Assembly (NCBI RefSeq): GCF_947494125.1
Contig: NZ_CANLTU010000002.1
Span: forward strand, 124,001-188,000
Origin: an uncultured Tenacibaculum sp.
GTDB taxonomy: Bacteria; Bacteroidota; Bacteroidia; Flavobacteriales; Flavobacteriaceae
DNA: 64,000 nt
Direction: 5' to 3'
A program made the translations under genes and the position numbers. The notes beneath the pieces were generated by a model. That model saw nothing but the letters and a program-made list of their open reading frames with translations, had not been told where the DNA came from and did no database searches. This document shows positions 7,560-17,142 of the stretch, one piece after another; the first letter of the stretch is position 1, and each line of letters starts with the position of its first letter.

Positions 7560-9236
7560 ATGAGGCTACTTATATTTTTTATACCTTTTTTAATCTCATT
7601 GTCAAATTTTTCACAAGAAAAAGATACTACTTTTATTAAACTGGAAAAAGGAGTAGTAACAGCAAAAACAAATACGATTAGAATAAATGCATTATTAGAG
7701 TTTGCGGAGTTTTTATACGATCGTGATTTTAATGCATCTGCTATGAAAGTTGATGAAGCTTTAAAACTTATAAACAAAAATAAATCAAACATAAATCTGC
7801 AACAATTAGCAAAAGCTTATGTTATAAAAGGGGTGGTTAATAGAAGGACTGCTAACTTTACAAAAGCATTAGATTATTATTTAAAAGCTAAAGAAATTTA
7901 CTTAAAAGAGAACGATATTTTACATTTATCTGATGTATATCATAATATGGCAATGCTATATAGGCATCAAAGGTCTCACAATAAAGCTTTTGAATTTTAT
8001 AAAAAATCAATAAGAATAAAAGAAAAATTAGGAGATATTCATGGTATTGCTGCCGGATATAATATGATGGGAGTTTCATACCGTCAAACTAAAAGAATAG
8101 ATTCAGCTTTGATTTGTTATACAAAAGCGAAAGATTTATTTTCTTCAATTAGAAGTACAGAGGATATTCAACGAGTAAATGCTAATATGGTTTTGGTATA
8201 TAGAGATTTAAAGGAATATGATAAAGCTCTTGAATTGGCAACTCAAAATTTAATCTATTCAAAACAAAATCAAAAACAACATTCATTATGTGCTGCTTAC
8301 TATAATATATCTACTATTTATAAAAAGAAAAAAGATTATAATAAATCATTATTATATGTTGATTCATCACTGATAATAGCAAAAGAAAATAAATTTAAGG
8401 ATCTTATAGCTAAAAGATACTTAAGAAAGAGTTTTTTATATAATTTACTTGGTGACTACAAAAAAGCTTATTTTGATTATAGAATTTTTAACCGATATTC
8501 AGATTCAATATTTAATATTGAAAATATAAAAAAAATACAAGTTTTAGAGTTAAGTTTTGCTTTTAAGCAAGAAAAGTTAGCTGATAGTTTAACGTTTGTG
8601 CAACAGCAAAAAGAAATTAATTTGTTAACTGAAAATGAGGCTTCTAAAAAAATATTATACCTTGTTTTATTTATTATAACAATAATAGGTGCAATGTTTA
8701 TTGGAATTCTATTACGGAATAATTATAAAAACAAAGAGCAAATTATACAAACTAAATTTGAAAAAGTGAAAGTACAAAAAGCGTTGTTAAATGAAAAAAT
8801 GCTTGCTAAAGAAGAGGAAACAAAACGGTTAGTTGCTGACAATACAATGAGATTAAAGTTTAAAGAGGAGTTATTAGAACGATTGAAGAATGAAGTTATC
8901 CCAATTGCTTCTAATAAAACAAAACAAGTGACTAATTCACTAATTTCTGAGTTACAAATGCAAATCTCAACTGAAGGGAAATTTTCAGAATTACAAACTA
9001 AAATTGAAGAAGTAAATGTTGGTTTTGACCATAAGTTAAGAGAATTATACCCTACACTTACTAAATCAGAGAGAGAAATGTGTGCCTTATTAAGGCTTAA
9101 CCTGTCTATTAAAGAAATTATGACAATAAAAAATACTTCGATAGATTCAGTAAAATCGACACGTTACCGTATTAGAAAAAAATTAGAAATTTCATCTGGT
9201 GATGAATTAGAAAGTTTTATTCAAAAGATAGTATAA
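7560..9236 (+). CDS. TPR protein with membrane anchor and C-terminal LuxR-type HTH
   Basis: A 558-residue protein with a signal peptide (cut near LSNFSQ), about six tetratricopeptide repeats in residues 75-330, a transmembrane helix at about 365-387, a coiled-coil at about 390-440, and a C-terminal helix-turn-helix (LTKSEREMCALLRLNLSIKEI ... SIDSVKSTRYRIRKKLEI, 500-545). This layout, with periplasmic TPRs joined to a cytoplasmic LuxR-like DNA-binding end, is frequent in Flavobacteriia. It is thought to sense envelope or extracellular cues and regulate transcription. It follows the helicase and TRIC genes with a 9-bp gap, suggesting one operon. Targets are unknown. Confidence 0.85.
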   Translation: MRLLIFFIPFLISLSNFSQEKDTTFIKLEKGVVTAKTNTIRINALLEFAEFLYDRDFNASAMKVDEALKLINKNKSNINLQQLAKAYVIKGVVNRRTANFTKALDYYLKAKEIYLKENDILHLSDVYHNMAMLYRHQRSHNKAFEFYKKSIRIKEKLGDIHGIAAGYNMMGVSYRQTKRIDSALICYTKAKDLFSSIRSTEDIQRVNANMVLVYRDLKEYDKALELATQNLIYSKQNQKQHSLCAAYYNISTIYKKKKDYNKSLLYVDSSLIIAKENKFKDLIAKRYLRKSFLYNLLGDYKKAYFDYRIFNRYSDSIFNIENIKKIQVLELSFAFKQEKLADSLTFVQQQKEINLLTENEASKKILYLVLFIITIIGAMFIGILLRNNYKNKEQIIQTKFEKVKVQKALLNEKMLAKEEETKRLVADNTMRLKFKEELLERLKNEVIPIASNKTKQVTNSLISELQMQISTEGKFSELQTKIEEVNVGFDHKLRELYPTLTKSEREMCALLRLNLSIKEIMTIKNTSIDSVKSTRYRIRKKLEISSGDELESFIQKIV

Positions 9237-9285
9237 TTTTAAAGAGTAATCTTAAAATAGTCTTTATAACTTAAAAATTAATCAT

Positions 9286-9747
9286 ATGAGTAAACTTGTT
9301 TTTTCAAACTTAGAAGAGTTAGAAAGTTTAGTAGGAAACTCTTTACCAAAAGGGGAATGGTTTACTGTAACTCAGCAAATGATAAATGATTTTGCCAACG
9401 CTACTTTAGATAAACAATGGATTCATGTAGATGAAGAAAAGGCAGCTAAATATTCTCCAACAGGAACTACAATAGCTCATGGATTTATGTCTGTTTCTAT
9501 GTTATCTGAATTAATTTCGGATTTGATAGAGGTTAAAAGCGTAAAAATGGGCTTAAACTATGGATTGAATAAAGTTCGATTTCCTAACTCAGTACCTGTG
9601 AATAGCCAATTACGATTGATTAGCTCTTTAAAAGAAATTGAAGATTTTAATAATGGGAAGAAATTAACTTTTGATTGTTTAATAGAAATAAAAGGGCAAG
9701 AGAAACCAGCTTGTGTAGCAGAGTTTATTTTTGTTTTATTGGAATAA
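9286..9747 (+). CDS. MaoC/NodN-like hotdog dehydratase (enoyl-CoA hydratase family)
   Basis: A 153-residue protein of the MaoC-like hydratase family. It contains DKQWIHVDEEKA (Asp42, His47) and TTIAHGFMS (His65), the hydratase-2 Asp/His pair and the conserved IAHG loop. The NodN/(R)-specific enoyl-CoA hydratase subfamily has this length. It probably hydrates short trans-2-enoyl-CoAs. A hairpin terminator follows directly. It is the last gene of a rightward run and may be transcribed separately from the TPR regulator, 49 bp upstream. Confidence 0.9.
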   Translation: MSKLVFSNLEELESLVGNSLPKGEWFTVTQQMINDFANATLDKQWIHVDEEKAAKYSPTGTTIAHGFMSVSMLSELISDLIEVKSVKMGLNYGLNKVRFPNSVPVNSQLRLISSLKEIEDFNNGKKLTFDCLIEIKGQEKPACVAEFIFVLLE

Positions 9748-9748
9748 A

Positions 9749-9775
9749 AAAAGCTATCTTTTAAAGATAGCTTTT
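9749..9775. terminator. Bidirectional intrinsic terminator
   Basis: A 13-bp stem of AAAAGCTATCTTT around a central T. It begins 2 bp after the MaoC stop codon and 17 bp before the stop of the convergent membrane protein gene. Confidence 0.85.
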
Positions 9776-9791
9776 ATATTTTACAATCTTT

Positions 9792-10226
9792 TTAAGAAAG
9801 CCAACCCTTAGCTTCAGATTTTTTAGTATACCAAAGTATAAATAAAGCAAAACCAATAACCATAATTGGCATTATTATAGCTCCTGGTCCATAAACGTCC
9901 ATAGAACCACTCATAAAAACATTGTAAAACATTTGTATAATAATAGCCACTAATGAGATTAAAAACATAGGCTTAGCAATTTTTTTACGAAGTAATAAAA
10001 AGATACAACCTATAAATCCACTAAAAACGGCTATAGCAAAAGCACCCATTACCCAAGAAGGAGTATTTTGTATCATTTCCATAACTTTCTCATCAGGATA
10101 CATGGCTTTAAAGGCGTCTGTATTATATGCTTGTTGGATGTATTGATTAACTCCCATACCATTCCATAATAAAGCGATAATAGCAATAACCCAAAACCAT
10201 ACGTTTGGTTTATTTGAATTTGTCAT
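9792..10226 (-). CDS. Uncharacterised four-helix membrane protein
   Basis: A 144-residue inner-membrane protein with four predicted transmembrane helices (about 9-30, 57-78, 85-107 and 115-135) and a soluble loop of about 25 residues after the first (AYNTDAFKAMYPDEKVMEMI). The C-terminus is short and charged (KKSEAKGWLS). I recognise no catalytic motif. Similar small conserved membrane proteins are found in many flavobacteria without a known role. It is monocistronic, convergent with the MaoC gene and divergent from the LysM gene. Confidence 0.75.
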   Translation of the reverse strand: MTNSNKPNVWFWVIAIIALLWNGMGVNQYIQQAYNTDAFKAMYPDEKVMEMIQNTPSWVMGAFAIAVFSGFIGCIFLLLRKKIAKPMFLISLVAIIIQMFYNVFMSGSMDVYGPGAIIMPIMVIGFALFILWYTKKSEAKGWLS

Positions 10227-10295
10227 AAGTTAAAATTTAAGTTAGTTGAATCTAAAAATACTTATAAAGGACTATAAATCAAAATTTAAAAATTA

Positions 10296-10303
10296 TATAT
10301 TTG
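10296..10303 (+). promoter_or_regulatory. -7 promoter element for the LysM gene
   Basis: TATATTTG matches TAnnTTTG exactly, 36 bp upstream of the LysM ATG. Confidence 0.45.
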
Positions 10304-10338
10304 AAAAACTACTTTAAGGGGATTATAAAAAAAGGGGA

Positions 10339-10947
10339 ATGAAAATAAAATTATGTATAATACTATTATTAATAATAGGGGTTAATTGTTGCGCACAAAA
10401 TAAAAAGTTACCAGATGGATGGGGAAGAGTTTTGATAAAAGGTAAAATGGTTTATAAAAACTTAGTTACTGGTGATGTTTCGAAAAGATATCCTAAAAAA
10501 CCAGCATTAAACCCTTTAGATGAAACAGATTTTGATCCTACAATAGTACATATAGTTAAAGAAGGGGAAACGTTAAGTATAATTGCAAAAAAATATAGTT
10601 TAGATTTAGTAAAGTTAAATCAATTGAATAGTATTTCTAATATTGAAACAATAGAAATAGGAAAAGAAATTATAATTGGTTATGCACATAATGAGCTAGA
10701 AAAAAATGCTTTTTTGAATGGAGATATAAATGCTCTAAACCATGATCATGATCATGGAGAAGGTATGTATGAAAATAATACACAAAAAGAAGAAAAAAGA
10801 GCCATTTTTAAATATCACACAGTATTATCAGGAGAAACATTATATAGAGTAGCGTTAACTTATAAGTTATCAGTAAATAAATTGAAAAAACTAAATGATT
10901 TAAAGAAAGCTACTATTTTTGTAGGTCAAAAATTAAGAATTAAATAA
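10339..10947 (+). CDS. Secreted protein with two LysM peptidoglycan-binding domains
   Basis: A 202-residue exported protein. The N-terminal hydrophobic segment ends in VNCCAQ; the Cys pair does not fit a good lipobox, so signal peptidase I cleavage is equally possible. Two LysM domains follow, about 70-113 (HIVKEGETLSIIAKKYSLD) and about 156-201 (HTVLSGETLYRVALTYKLS). They are joined by a linker with an HDHDHG cluster (about 135-140) that could bind metal. LysM binds GlcNAc-containing peptidoglycan, so a periplasmic wall-binding role is likely. No catalytic domain is present. Confidence 0.88.
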   Translation: MKIKLCIILLLIIGVNCCAQNKKLPDGWGRVLIKGKMVYKNLVTGDVSKRYPKKPALNPLDETDFDPTIVHIVKEGETLSIIAKKYSLDLVKLNQLNSISNIETIEIGKEIIIGYAHNELEKNAFLNGDINALNHDHDHGEGMYENNTQKEEKRAIFKYHTVLSGETLYRVALTYKLSVNKLKKLNDLKKATIFVGQKLRIK

Positions 10948-11069
10948 TCAATCTTAAAATAGTGTTAAACTAAATATTAACTGTAACGATTTAAGAAAAT
11001 TATCGTCATATATATGTAATTACTTAACAGTTAGTTTGAGTGATTAGTTAGTTTTTAATAGTTGATTGA

Positions 11070-11105
11070 AAAAAGGCTCGAGATTTAAAAATCTCGAGCC
11101 TTTTT
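11070..11105. terminator. Strong bidirectional intrinsic terminator
   Basis: A 17-bp perfect stem around a 2-base loop, with core GGCTCGAG and A/T runs on either side. It lies between the convergent LysM and RsmB-type genes, 122 bp after the former. It is the most GC-rich terminator stem noted here. Confidence 0.88.
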
Positions 11106-11135
11106 ATTATTTATAAAAAAATATAATTATATAAA

Positions 11136-12347
11136 TTATTTCCTTTCTAATTGAGCCATATAAAAGCCATCAAAACCAAATTCATGTGCTAGTACTTTGT
11201 GGTCTTTTACAAAAGTGAAATCTTTTCCTTCATCAGAAGCTAAAAAGAACTCTACTTGTTGTTGATTTTCAGAAGGTAAAACAGAACAAGTTGCGTACAC
11301 TAATTTCCCTCCAGGCTTAACCATTTTAGAATATTGTTGTAAAACGTTTTGTTGTACTTCTTTAATGTTGTCTATAAATTCAGGTTGTAATTTCCATTTA
11401 CTATCAGGGTTTCTACGAAGAACACCTAAACCAGAACAAGGAGCATCTATTAAAACTCTATCGGCTTTACCATGTAATTTTTTAATTACTTTAGTAGAAT
11501 CGATAACTTTTAAATCAATATTACTTATTCCATTTCTACGAGCTCTAACTTTTAACTTTTTCAATTTACTTTCATAAATATCCATCGCTACAATTTGCCC
11601 CTTATTTTTCATTAAAGCAGCTAAATGTAATGTTTTACCACCTGCACCAGCACAAGTATCAATTACTTTCATACCAGGCTTAACATCTAAATATGCCGCT
11701 ACTAATTGAGAAGAAGCATCTTGTACTTCAAAAAAACCTTTATGGAAAGATTCTGTTTTAAAAACATTAGCACGTTCAACTAAACGTAAAGCATCATCAC
11801 ATCCTTTAACGAATTCAGTTTCTATATTTTCAGACTTTAATTCCTTTTGTAAATCTTCTTTAGAAATATTTAAAGTGTTTGTACGTAGAATAACATCAGC
11901 CTTTTTATTTAAAGCAGTTATTTCTTTAGTCCAAACAGCTTCACCTAATTCTTGAACACCAAGTTCATCAATCCAATCAGGAATAGATTCTCTAAATTTT
12001 CTAATTTGAGAAAGTTCATCGAATTTACCCTTAATTCTTCTTGTAGGAGTTTCCTCAATTTGGTTCCAATCAGGTAATTTAATACCTCTTAACACACACC
12101 AAACTACTAACAAACGCCATAAGTCAGGTCTAGAATATGGAGTTTTTACATTGGCAATTTCTCCATACAAACGTTTCCATCGTACAATATCATAAATTGT
12201 TTCAGCAACAAATTTTCTATCACGTGCTCCCCACCTTTTATCTCTCTTTAATGCCTTTTCTACAGCTTTATCCGCATACACATCTTCATTAAAGACGTCA
12301 CGTAAACTATCAATTACTGCATAAACTAAATTTCTATGTAATCTCAT
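11136..12347 (-). CDS. RsmB/NOP family SAM-dependent rRNA cytosine-C5 methyltransferase
   Basis: A 403-residue enzyme likely to methylate C5 of a cytosine in 16S rRNA. The N-terminal part (about 1-75) is NusB-like. The Rossmann methyltransferase core has DTCAGAGGKTLHLAA (SAM binding), AMDIYESKLKKL, DAPCSGLGVLRRNPD (catalytic Cys motif IV) and YATCSVLPSEN (motif VI, second Cys). This two-cysteine arrangement defines the RsmB/RsmF/NOP2 group, and the NusB-like segment favours RsmB. Exact target base unknown. It is divergent from recG, with a 61-bp gap holding its promoter. Confidence 0.92.
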   Translation of the reverse strand: MRLHRNLVYAVIDSLRDVFNEDVYADKAVEKALKRDKRWGARDRKFVAETIYDIVRWKRLYGEIANVKTPYSRPDLWRLLVVWCVLRGIKLPDWNQIEETPTRRIKGKFDELSQIRKFRESIPDWIDELGVQELGEAVWTKEITALNKKADVILRTNTLNISKEDLQKELKSENIETEFVKGCDDALRLVERANVFKTESFHKGFFEVQDASSQLVAAYLDVKPGMKVIDTCAGAGGKTLHLAALMKNKGQIVAMDIYESKLKKLKVRARRNGISNIDLKVIDSTKVIKKLHGKADRVLIDAPCSGLGVLRRNPDSKWKLQPEFIDNIKEVQQNVLQQYSKMVKPGGKLVYATCSVLPSENQQQVEFFLASDEGKDFTFVKDHKVLAHEFGFDGFYMAQLERK

Positions 12348-12365
12348 TTGATGAATTTAAGAGTG

Positions 12366-12373
12366 CAAAGATA
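12366..12373 (-). promoter_or_regulatory. -7 promoter element for the rRNA methyltransferase gene
   Basis: The minus strand reads TATCTTTG followed by CA, an exact TAnnTTTG match, 18 bp upstream of the ATG. It sits inside the divergent gap with recG. Confidence 0.55.
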
Positions 12374-12408
12374 GTTGATTTTAATGGCTTTTTGTATTTT
12401 CGTTTTTA

Positions 12409-14505
12409 ATGAATTTAAATCATCCTATAACATATATAAAAGGTGTAAGTGTAGCCAGAGCAGAATTACTGTTTTCTGAGTTGGGTATAAGAACTTGCAA
12501 CGATTTATTACACCTTTTTCCGTTTAGATATATTGATAAAACTCAGTTTTATACAATAAATCAATTACAGCAAAATTCATCAGAAGTTCAAATTGTTGGT
12601 AAGATAACTGGAGTAAAAACTGTAAAACAAAAAAGAGGAAGTAGATTAGTAGCTACATTTTCTGATGCAACAGGTTCTATAGATTTGGTTTGGTTTAAAG
12701 GTGCAAAATGGATAAAGGATAGTTTAAAAGTAGACATACCGTATGTAGTTTATGGAAAACTAAACTGGTATAATGGATCTGCAAATATGCCACATCCTGA
12801 AATGGAAACGGTAAAAGAATATAAAAGTAAGTTGCAAATGTCTATGCAACCTGTATATCCTTCAACAGAAAAGCTAACGAATAAAGGTGTTAGTAATAAA
12901 ATGATGCGGGTAATGATTCAAAATTTGCTACAACAAGTTTATAGTAATATTGAAGAAGTGCTTCCTGCATATTTATTAAATGAGAATCAACTCTTAGGAA
13001 AAAAAGACTCTTTATTGAATATTCATTTTCCTAAGAGTCAAGAGTTATTAGCGAAAGCTCAATATCGATTAAAGTTTGAAGAACTGTTTTTTATTCAAAT
13101 ACAGTTGTTACAAAAGAAACTTATTAGAAAATCGAAAATTAAAGGATATGTCTTTGAACATGTAGGTGAGCAGTTTACTAATTTTTATAATAATCATTTA
13201 CCTTTTAATTTAACGAATGCTCAAAAAAGAGTTTTAAAGGAAATACGAAAAGATATAGGTTCAGGCGCCCATATGAACCGTTTGTTACAAGGAGATGTAG
13301 GTTCTGGAAAAACTATTGTAGCTTTATTATCAATGTTAATAGCTATTGATAATGGTTATCAAGCTACTATTATGGCTCCAACCGAAATTTTAGCAATTCA
13401 GCATTATAATGGAATTGTAGAGTTATTGTCTGAAACAACTATAAAAGTTGAGTTATTAACTGGATCTAGTAGAACGAAAAAACGAAGAGAAATTCATCAA
13501 GGATTAGAAGATGGATCGTTGCATATTTTAATAGGGACTCATGCTATTTTAGAAGACAAAGTTCAATTTAAGAATCTAGGTATTTCAATTATTGATGAGC
13601 AACATCGCTTTGGTGTTGCACAGCGTTCAAAAATGTGGCATAAAAATGAATTGCCTCCGCATGTTTTGGTAATGACGGCAACTCCTATTCCAAGAACGTT
13701 AGCAATGTCAGTATATGGAGATTTGGATATTTCTGTTATTGATGAATTACCACCTGGACGTAAAGAAATTAAAACAGTTCATAGATATGATAGCAATCGT
13801 TTGGGTGTTTTTAAATTTTTAAAAGATGAAATAGCTAAGGGACGTCAAGCTTATGTAGTATATCCTTTAATCCAAGAATCTGAAGCAATGGATTATAAAG
13901 ATTTAATGGATGGTTATGAAAGTATTGTACGAGATTTTCCTTCTCCAAAATATCAAATTAGTATTGTGCATGGGCAAATGAAACCTGCCGATAAGGAATA
14001 TGAAATGAATCGTTTTGTAAATGGAGAAACTCAAATAATGGTTGCTACTACGGTTATTGAAGTTGGAGTAAACGTACCAAACGCTTCTGTAATGGTGATT
14101 GAAAGTGCTGAACGTTTTGGTTTAAGTCAATTACATCAATTACGTGGTAGGGTAGGACGTGGAGCTGAACAGAGTTATTGTATTTTATTATCGAGTTATA
14201 AATTATCTTCTGATGGTAAAACTCGTTTACAAACGATGGTTGAAACAACAGATGGTTTTAAAATTGCTGAAGTAGACTTAAAACTTCGTGGACCAGGAAA
14301 TATAATGGGAACTCAGCAAAGCGGCGTATTAAATCTTAAAATTGCTGATGTAGTTAAAGATACAGCTATTTTGCATAAAGCGCGTCAAACTGCAATTACT
14401 GTATTACAAGAAGATGCTGGTTTATCTAAACCTAAGCATGAAGGTTTATTAAAAGTATACACACAGCTACAAAAAACTAGTGGTCTTTGGAGTAAAATTA
14501 GTTAG
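12409..14505 (+). CDS. recG: ATP-dependent DNA helicase RecG
   Basis: A 698-residue protein, full family length. The N-terminal wedge/OB domain starts with HPITYIKGVSVARAELL. The SF2 helicase core has Walker A GDVGSGKT (about 294-301), DEQH box (about 395-398), MTATPIPRTLA, and motif VI QLRGRVGRG. The C-terminal TRG motif region (KLRGPGNIMGTQQSG) completes it. RecG reverses stalled replication forks and branch-migrates Holliday junctions. It is divergent from the rRNA methyltransferase gene, with the start 61 bp away. Confidence 0.98.
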   Translation: MNLNHPITYIKGVSVARAELLFSELGIRTCNDLLHLFPFRYIDKTQFYTINQLQQNSSEVQIVGKITGVKTVKQKRGSRLVATFSDATGSIDLVWFKGAKWIKDSLKVDIPYVVYGKLNWYNGSANMPHPEMETVKEYKSKLQMSMQPVYPSTEKLTNKGVSNKMMRVMIQNLLQQVYSNIEEVLPAYLLNENQLLGKKDSLLNIHFPKSQELLAKAQYRLKFEELFFIQIQLLQKKLIRKSKIKGYVFEHVGEQFTNFYNNHLPFNLTNAQKRVLKEIRKDIGSGAHMNRLLQGDVGSGKTIVALLSMLIAIDNGYQATIMAPTEILAIQHYNGIVELLSETTIKVELLTGSSRTKKRREIHQGLEDGSLHILIGTHAILEDKVQFKNLGISIIDEQHRFGVAQRSKMWHKNELPPHVLVMTATPIPRTLAMSVYGDLDISVIDELPPGRKEIKTVHRYDSNRLGVFKFLKDEIAKGRQAYVVYPLIQESEAMDYKDLMDGYESIVRDFPSPKYQISIVHGQMKPADKEYEMNRFVNGETQIMVATTVIEVGVNVPNASVMVIESAERFGLSQLHQLRGRVGRGAEQSYCILLSSYKLSSDGKTRLQTMVETTDGFKIAEVDLKLRGPGNIMGTQQSGVLNLKIADVVKDTAILHKARQTAITVLQEDAGLSKPKHEGLLKVYTQLQKTSGLWSKIS

Positions 14506-14540
14506 TTTCTGTAAATGTTTTAAGCTTAAATTTAATTCAT

Positions 14541-14570
14541 AAAAAAAGCCAAAGCAATTAAGCTTTGGCT
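14541..14570 (-). terminator. Intrinsic terminator of the envelope-stress operon
   Basis: A 9-bp stem, AGCCAAAGC pairing with GCTTTGGCT. The seven T residues that follow it occur only on the minus strand, so it ends leftward transcripts, about 80 bp after the NTF2-like gene. It may also retard rightward recG transcripts. Confidence 0.75.
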
Positions 14571-14598
14571 AGTAAACTAATAAAACCAAGTATTAGTG

Positions 14599-14622
14599 TC
14601 ATTAGAGTTAGCTAACTAATGA
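14599..14622. repeat. Imperfect inverted repeat
   Basis: TCATTAG and TAATGA arms flank a perfect 12-bp palindrome, AGTTAGCTAACT. It lies between the operon terminator and the stop of the NTF2-like gene. Its function is not evident; a regulator site or an extra RNA stem are both possible. Confidence 0.35.
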
Positions 14623-14650
14623 ACCTAATGTTTTTAGTGTTAACTATATT

Positions 14651-15157
14651 TTAATGTAGGCTAATAACTTTTGTTATTTTCCAGAGGTTATTTTCTTTTT
14701 TCCAAATAGCAATGAATTTGCTTGGAATTGATTTTTGATTTGGTTCTTGTTTATTAAAGAATTTATGATATCCTATTTCAACTGCTCCATAATTATTTAT
14801 GGGATATACTTCTATGCTTCCCTTTATTAAAGTACGCGTAACTTTACCACAAATATTTTCTTTTAAAGATTTTAATAAACCTTCTTTAGAAGTAGTAAGT
14901 CCACCTTTGTCATGAAAAAACTCGATATCCTCATGATAAATATCTGCTTGCGTTTTAATATCACATGTGTTGTATGCATTAAAATAAATACTATCCATTT
15001 TTACAATTTGATTATACAAATCAATATTGCTAGGTTGATACTTAGGAATTTCTTTAACCTGGCCATTCATAAATAACGATATCAAAAATGTATATATGAA
15101 GGTTAAGATTTTTAGAAAAAAGTTTCCTTTAAAAAAGAAGTCAAAAATAGCATCCAT
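14651..15157 (-). CDS. NTF2-like (DUF4440) exported protein
   Basis: A 168-residue protein. Residues 1-33 hold a long hydrophobic leader (FLKILTFIYTFLISLF) that looks like a signal peptide. The mature part is an NTF2/SnoaL cone: DSIYFNAYNTCDIKTQADIYHEDIEFFHDKGG (about 55-87), then TRTLIKGSIEVYPI and a terminal FIAIWKKENNLWKITKVISLH, which is the DUF4440 hallmark. A ligand-binding or isomerase-like pocket is possible, but no activity can be assigned. It follows the PspC gene by 14 bp and probably belongs to that operon. Confidence 0.82.
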   Translation of the reverse strand: MDAIFDFFFKGNFFLKILTFIYTFLISLFMNGQVKEIPKYQPSNIDLYNQIVKMDSIYFNAYNTCDIKTQADIYHEDIEFFHDKGGLTTSKEGLLKSLKENICGKVTRTLIKGSIEVYPINNYGAVEIGYHKFFNKQEPNQKSIPSKFIAIWKKENNLWKITKVISLH

Positions 15158-15171
15158 AGTTTATATTTTTA

Positions 15172-17142
15172 TTACCAAGTTTTAAAAGCTAGTTGACCGT
15201 CTTCATTATAAATTCTTCTAAATCCTTTAGAAATACTTTCTAGCGTGTTGTTTGAAATTATTAACTCTCCATCATAACCATCATTACAGTTTATTTTTAG
15301 TAAAACTTTATTAATCTTATCATGTACGTCGTATTTTGGATTGATAATTTCAATGTCGATATTTCTTTTATTTTTAAACCAATCAACTAATTTTTCTAAT
15401 TCATTTTTAGTAGTTTGTCTGCTAATAATAAATTCAGCTTTTAAATCATTAATAGTGCTATCAAATAAGAAGCTAACATCTTCATCATTATTAGAATTGC
15501 TATCGTTATCTTCATCATTATTGTCTCCATTATTATCACAATCAACACACTCAAAACCTTTTGAAGTCATTTTAAAATGATGATTAGCCATGTCTCTATC
15601 ATATATGTCCTCAATATTTCTAACATCGTTTAAAAACCTACGAGTTGATCCTTCAAAATAAATGGTAGTTCCTTCAGGAATAAATAAGGTAACTCTAATT
15701 TCTTCATCTTTCCACATGTTTTTATATTCACTTAAAAAGAAAGCGTCAAAAACAATTGTATTATTAGCCGATTTGAAGTTGTATTGAATTGTTTCTGCAT
15801 TATCATTAGCATTACTTCTTCTTCTTCCTTCAGAAGTCTTTTTAATTTCTACAAAAGCATTCCCTGTTTCACTTTTACGAACATCAATATTTATGTCGTT
15901 AGAGTATTTCATTTCTTTATCGTTAATATCAACACTTATAGCATTATTTCTATTACGTAAATTATGATTGTAGTGTATATTATCATCATTAACAACTCTA
16001 AGTTTTAAAGGTTCTTCTTTAGTGTATGTAATGCTATGTTTTGTTATACTAGCACCATTGTATGCGTGTGTAGTAGCATACTCTATACCTGAAAAAGCAA
16101 CTGCCAATAACGAAACTAACCAAACTCCAAGTAAACTTAAAATAGCTGTTGTACTAAGTTTCTTTACATTAGGTGATAATATTCTTAAACCTAAAATGAA
16201 TAATACTATAAAAGGTATTCCTATTAAAATAAATAAGAAGATAGATAATAACCATCTAGGTAAAGTAGATTCATAGAAAAAAGGAGGATAATGAACCATA
16301 TCATTATCAAAATTTAAAAACTCTAAACTACCTATTGAGAATATTCCTAATAATAAAGATATTATTGTTATACCGGCAATAACAATTAAAATTACTCCCA
16401 TGAATTTACCAAAAACTTTAAATACAGCAAGTAATATTTTACCCATAGTATCTATAAAATCCTGAAAACCTGATGAAGTTTTAGCTTTTAGTTTTTCGTA
16501 ATCAGCACTAGATATTTTGTCAGTTAATTCACTGGCACCATCTTTTAATTTTGATGATAGATTTCCAAACTCGTTACGAATTTTTTTTTCAATGTTATCA
16601 ATATTTACAGCTTCACCTTCCATCTGTAATTTCTCTGTAGTGGTTTTAGCTTCTGGTAATAATATCCAAAGAATAAAGTAAGCTATAAAACCAAATCCAG
16701 CACCAAACATTAAAACTAAAGATAATAATCTAACCCAAATTACATCTATACCAGCGTAATGAGCTAAACCAGCACAAACACCACCTAAAAATTTATCGTC
16801 ACCATCTCTAAAAAGTTTTTTAGAATTTCTATTTCTTCTTTGAGTATACGATGTACCTTCGTTATAGATTTCTTCAGCTTCTGCATAATCTTCAGGTTGC
16901 CCCATGATAGTTATAACTTCATCAATATCGTTTTCATTTACTACTTGACGAGCATCGGTAATTCTTTCAGATAATAATTCGCTAATACGAGCTTCAATAT
17001 CTGAAATGATTTCATTCTTTCCTTGTGGATCATCGCTTAAGGAACGCGATATGGCGTCTAAATAACGTCTTAGTTTTTGATAAGCAATTTCATCTATATG
17101 GAAGAAAAATCCGCCTAAGTTTATATTTATTGTCTTATTCAT
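15172..17142 (-). CDS. PspC-domain membrane stress protein with extracytoplasmic C-terminal region
   Basis: A 656-residue membrane protein. The N-terminal 100 residues are cytoplasmic and helical (SDDPQGKNEIISDIEARISELL). A PspC domain covers about 110-170 (LFRDGDDKFLGGVCAGLAHYAG, then a long helix). Four further helices lie at about 240-350, and a beta-rich C-terminal domain of about 300 residues follows. It contains an Asp/Asn-rich segment after FECVDCDNN (about 530-550) that may bind Ca2+ or be a flexible linker. PspC proteins detect inner-membrane damage. The start codon overlaps the PadR gene by 8 bp, so the two are translationally coupled. Confidence 0.9.
   Translation of the reverse strand: MNKTININLGGFFFHIDEIAYQKLRRYLDAISRSLSDDPQGKNEIISDIEARISELLSERITDARQVVNENDIDEVITIMGQPEDYAEAEEIYNEGTSYTQRRNRNSKKLFRDGDDKFLGGVCAGLAHYAGIDVIWVRLLSLVLMFGAGFGFIAYFILWILLPEAKTTTEKLQMEGEAVNIDNIEKKIRNEFGNLSSKLKDGASELTDKISSADYEKLKAKTSSGFQDFIDTMGKILLAVFKVFGKFMGVILIVIAGITIISLLLGIFSIGSLEFLNFDNDMVHYPPFFYESTLPRWLLSIFLFILIGIPFIVLFILGLRILSPNVKKLSTTAILSLLGVWLVSLLAVAFSGIEYATTHAYNGASITKHSITYTKEEPLKLRVVNDDNIHYNHNLRNRNNAISVDINDKEMKYSNDINIDVRKSETGNAFVEIKKTSEGRRRSNANDNAETIQYNFKSANNTIVFDAFFLSEYKNMWKDEEIRVTLFIPEGTTIYFEGSTRRFLNDVRNIEDIYDRDMANHHFKMTSKGFECVDCDNNGDNNDEDNDSNSNNDEDVSFLFDSTINDLKAEFIISRQTTKNELEKLVDWFKNKRNIDIEIINPKYDVHDKINKVLLKINCNDGYDGELIISNNTLESISKGFRRIYNEDGQLAFKTW

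Noticed and set aside
7409..7792. 127-codon minus-strand open frame across the TRIC and TPR-LuxR genes
   Set aside because: It spans two real genes on the opposite strand, and its composition is that of a reverse-complement shadow.
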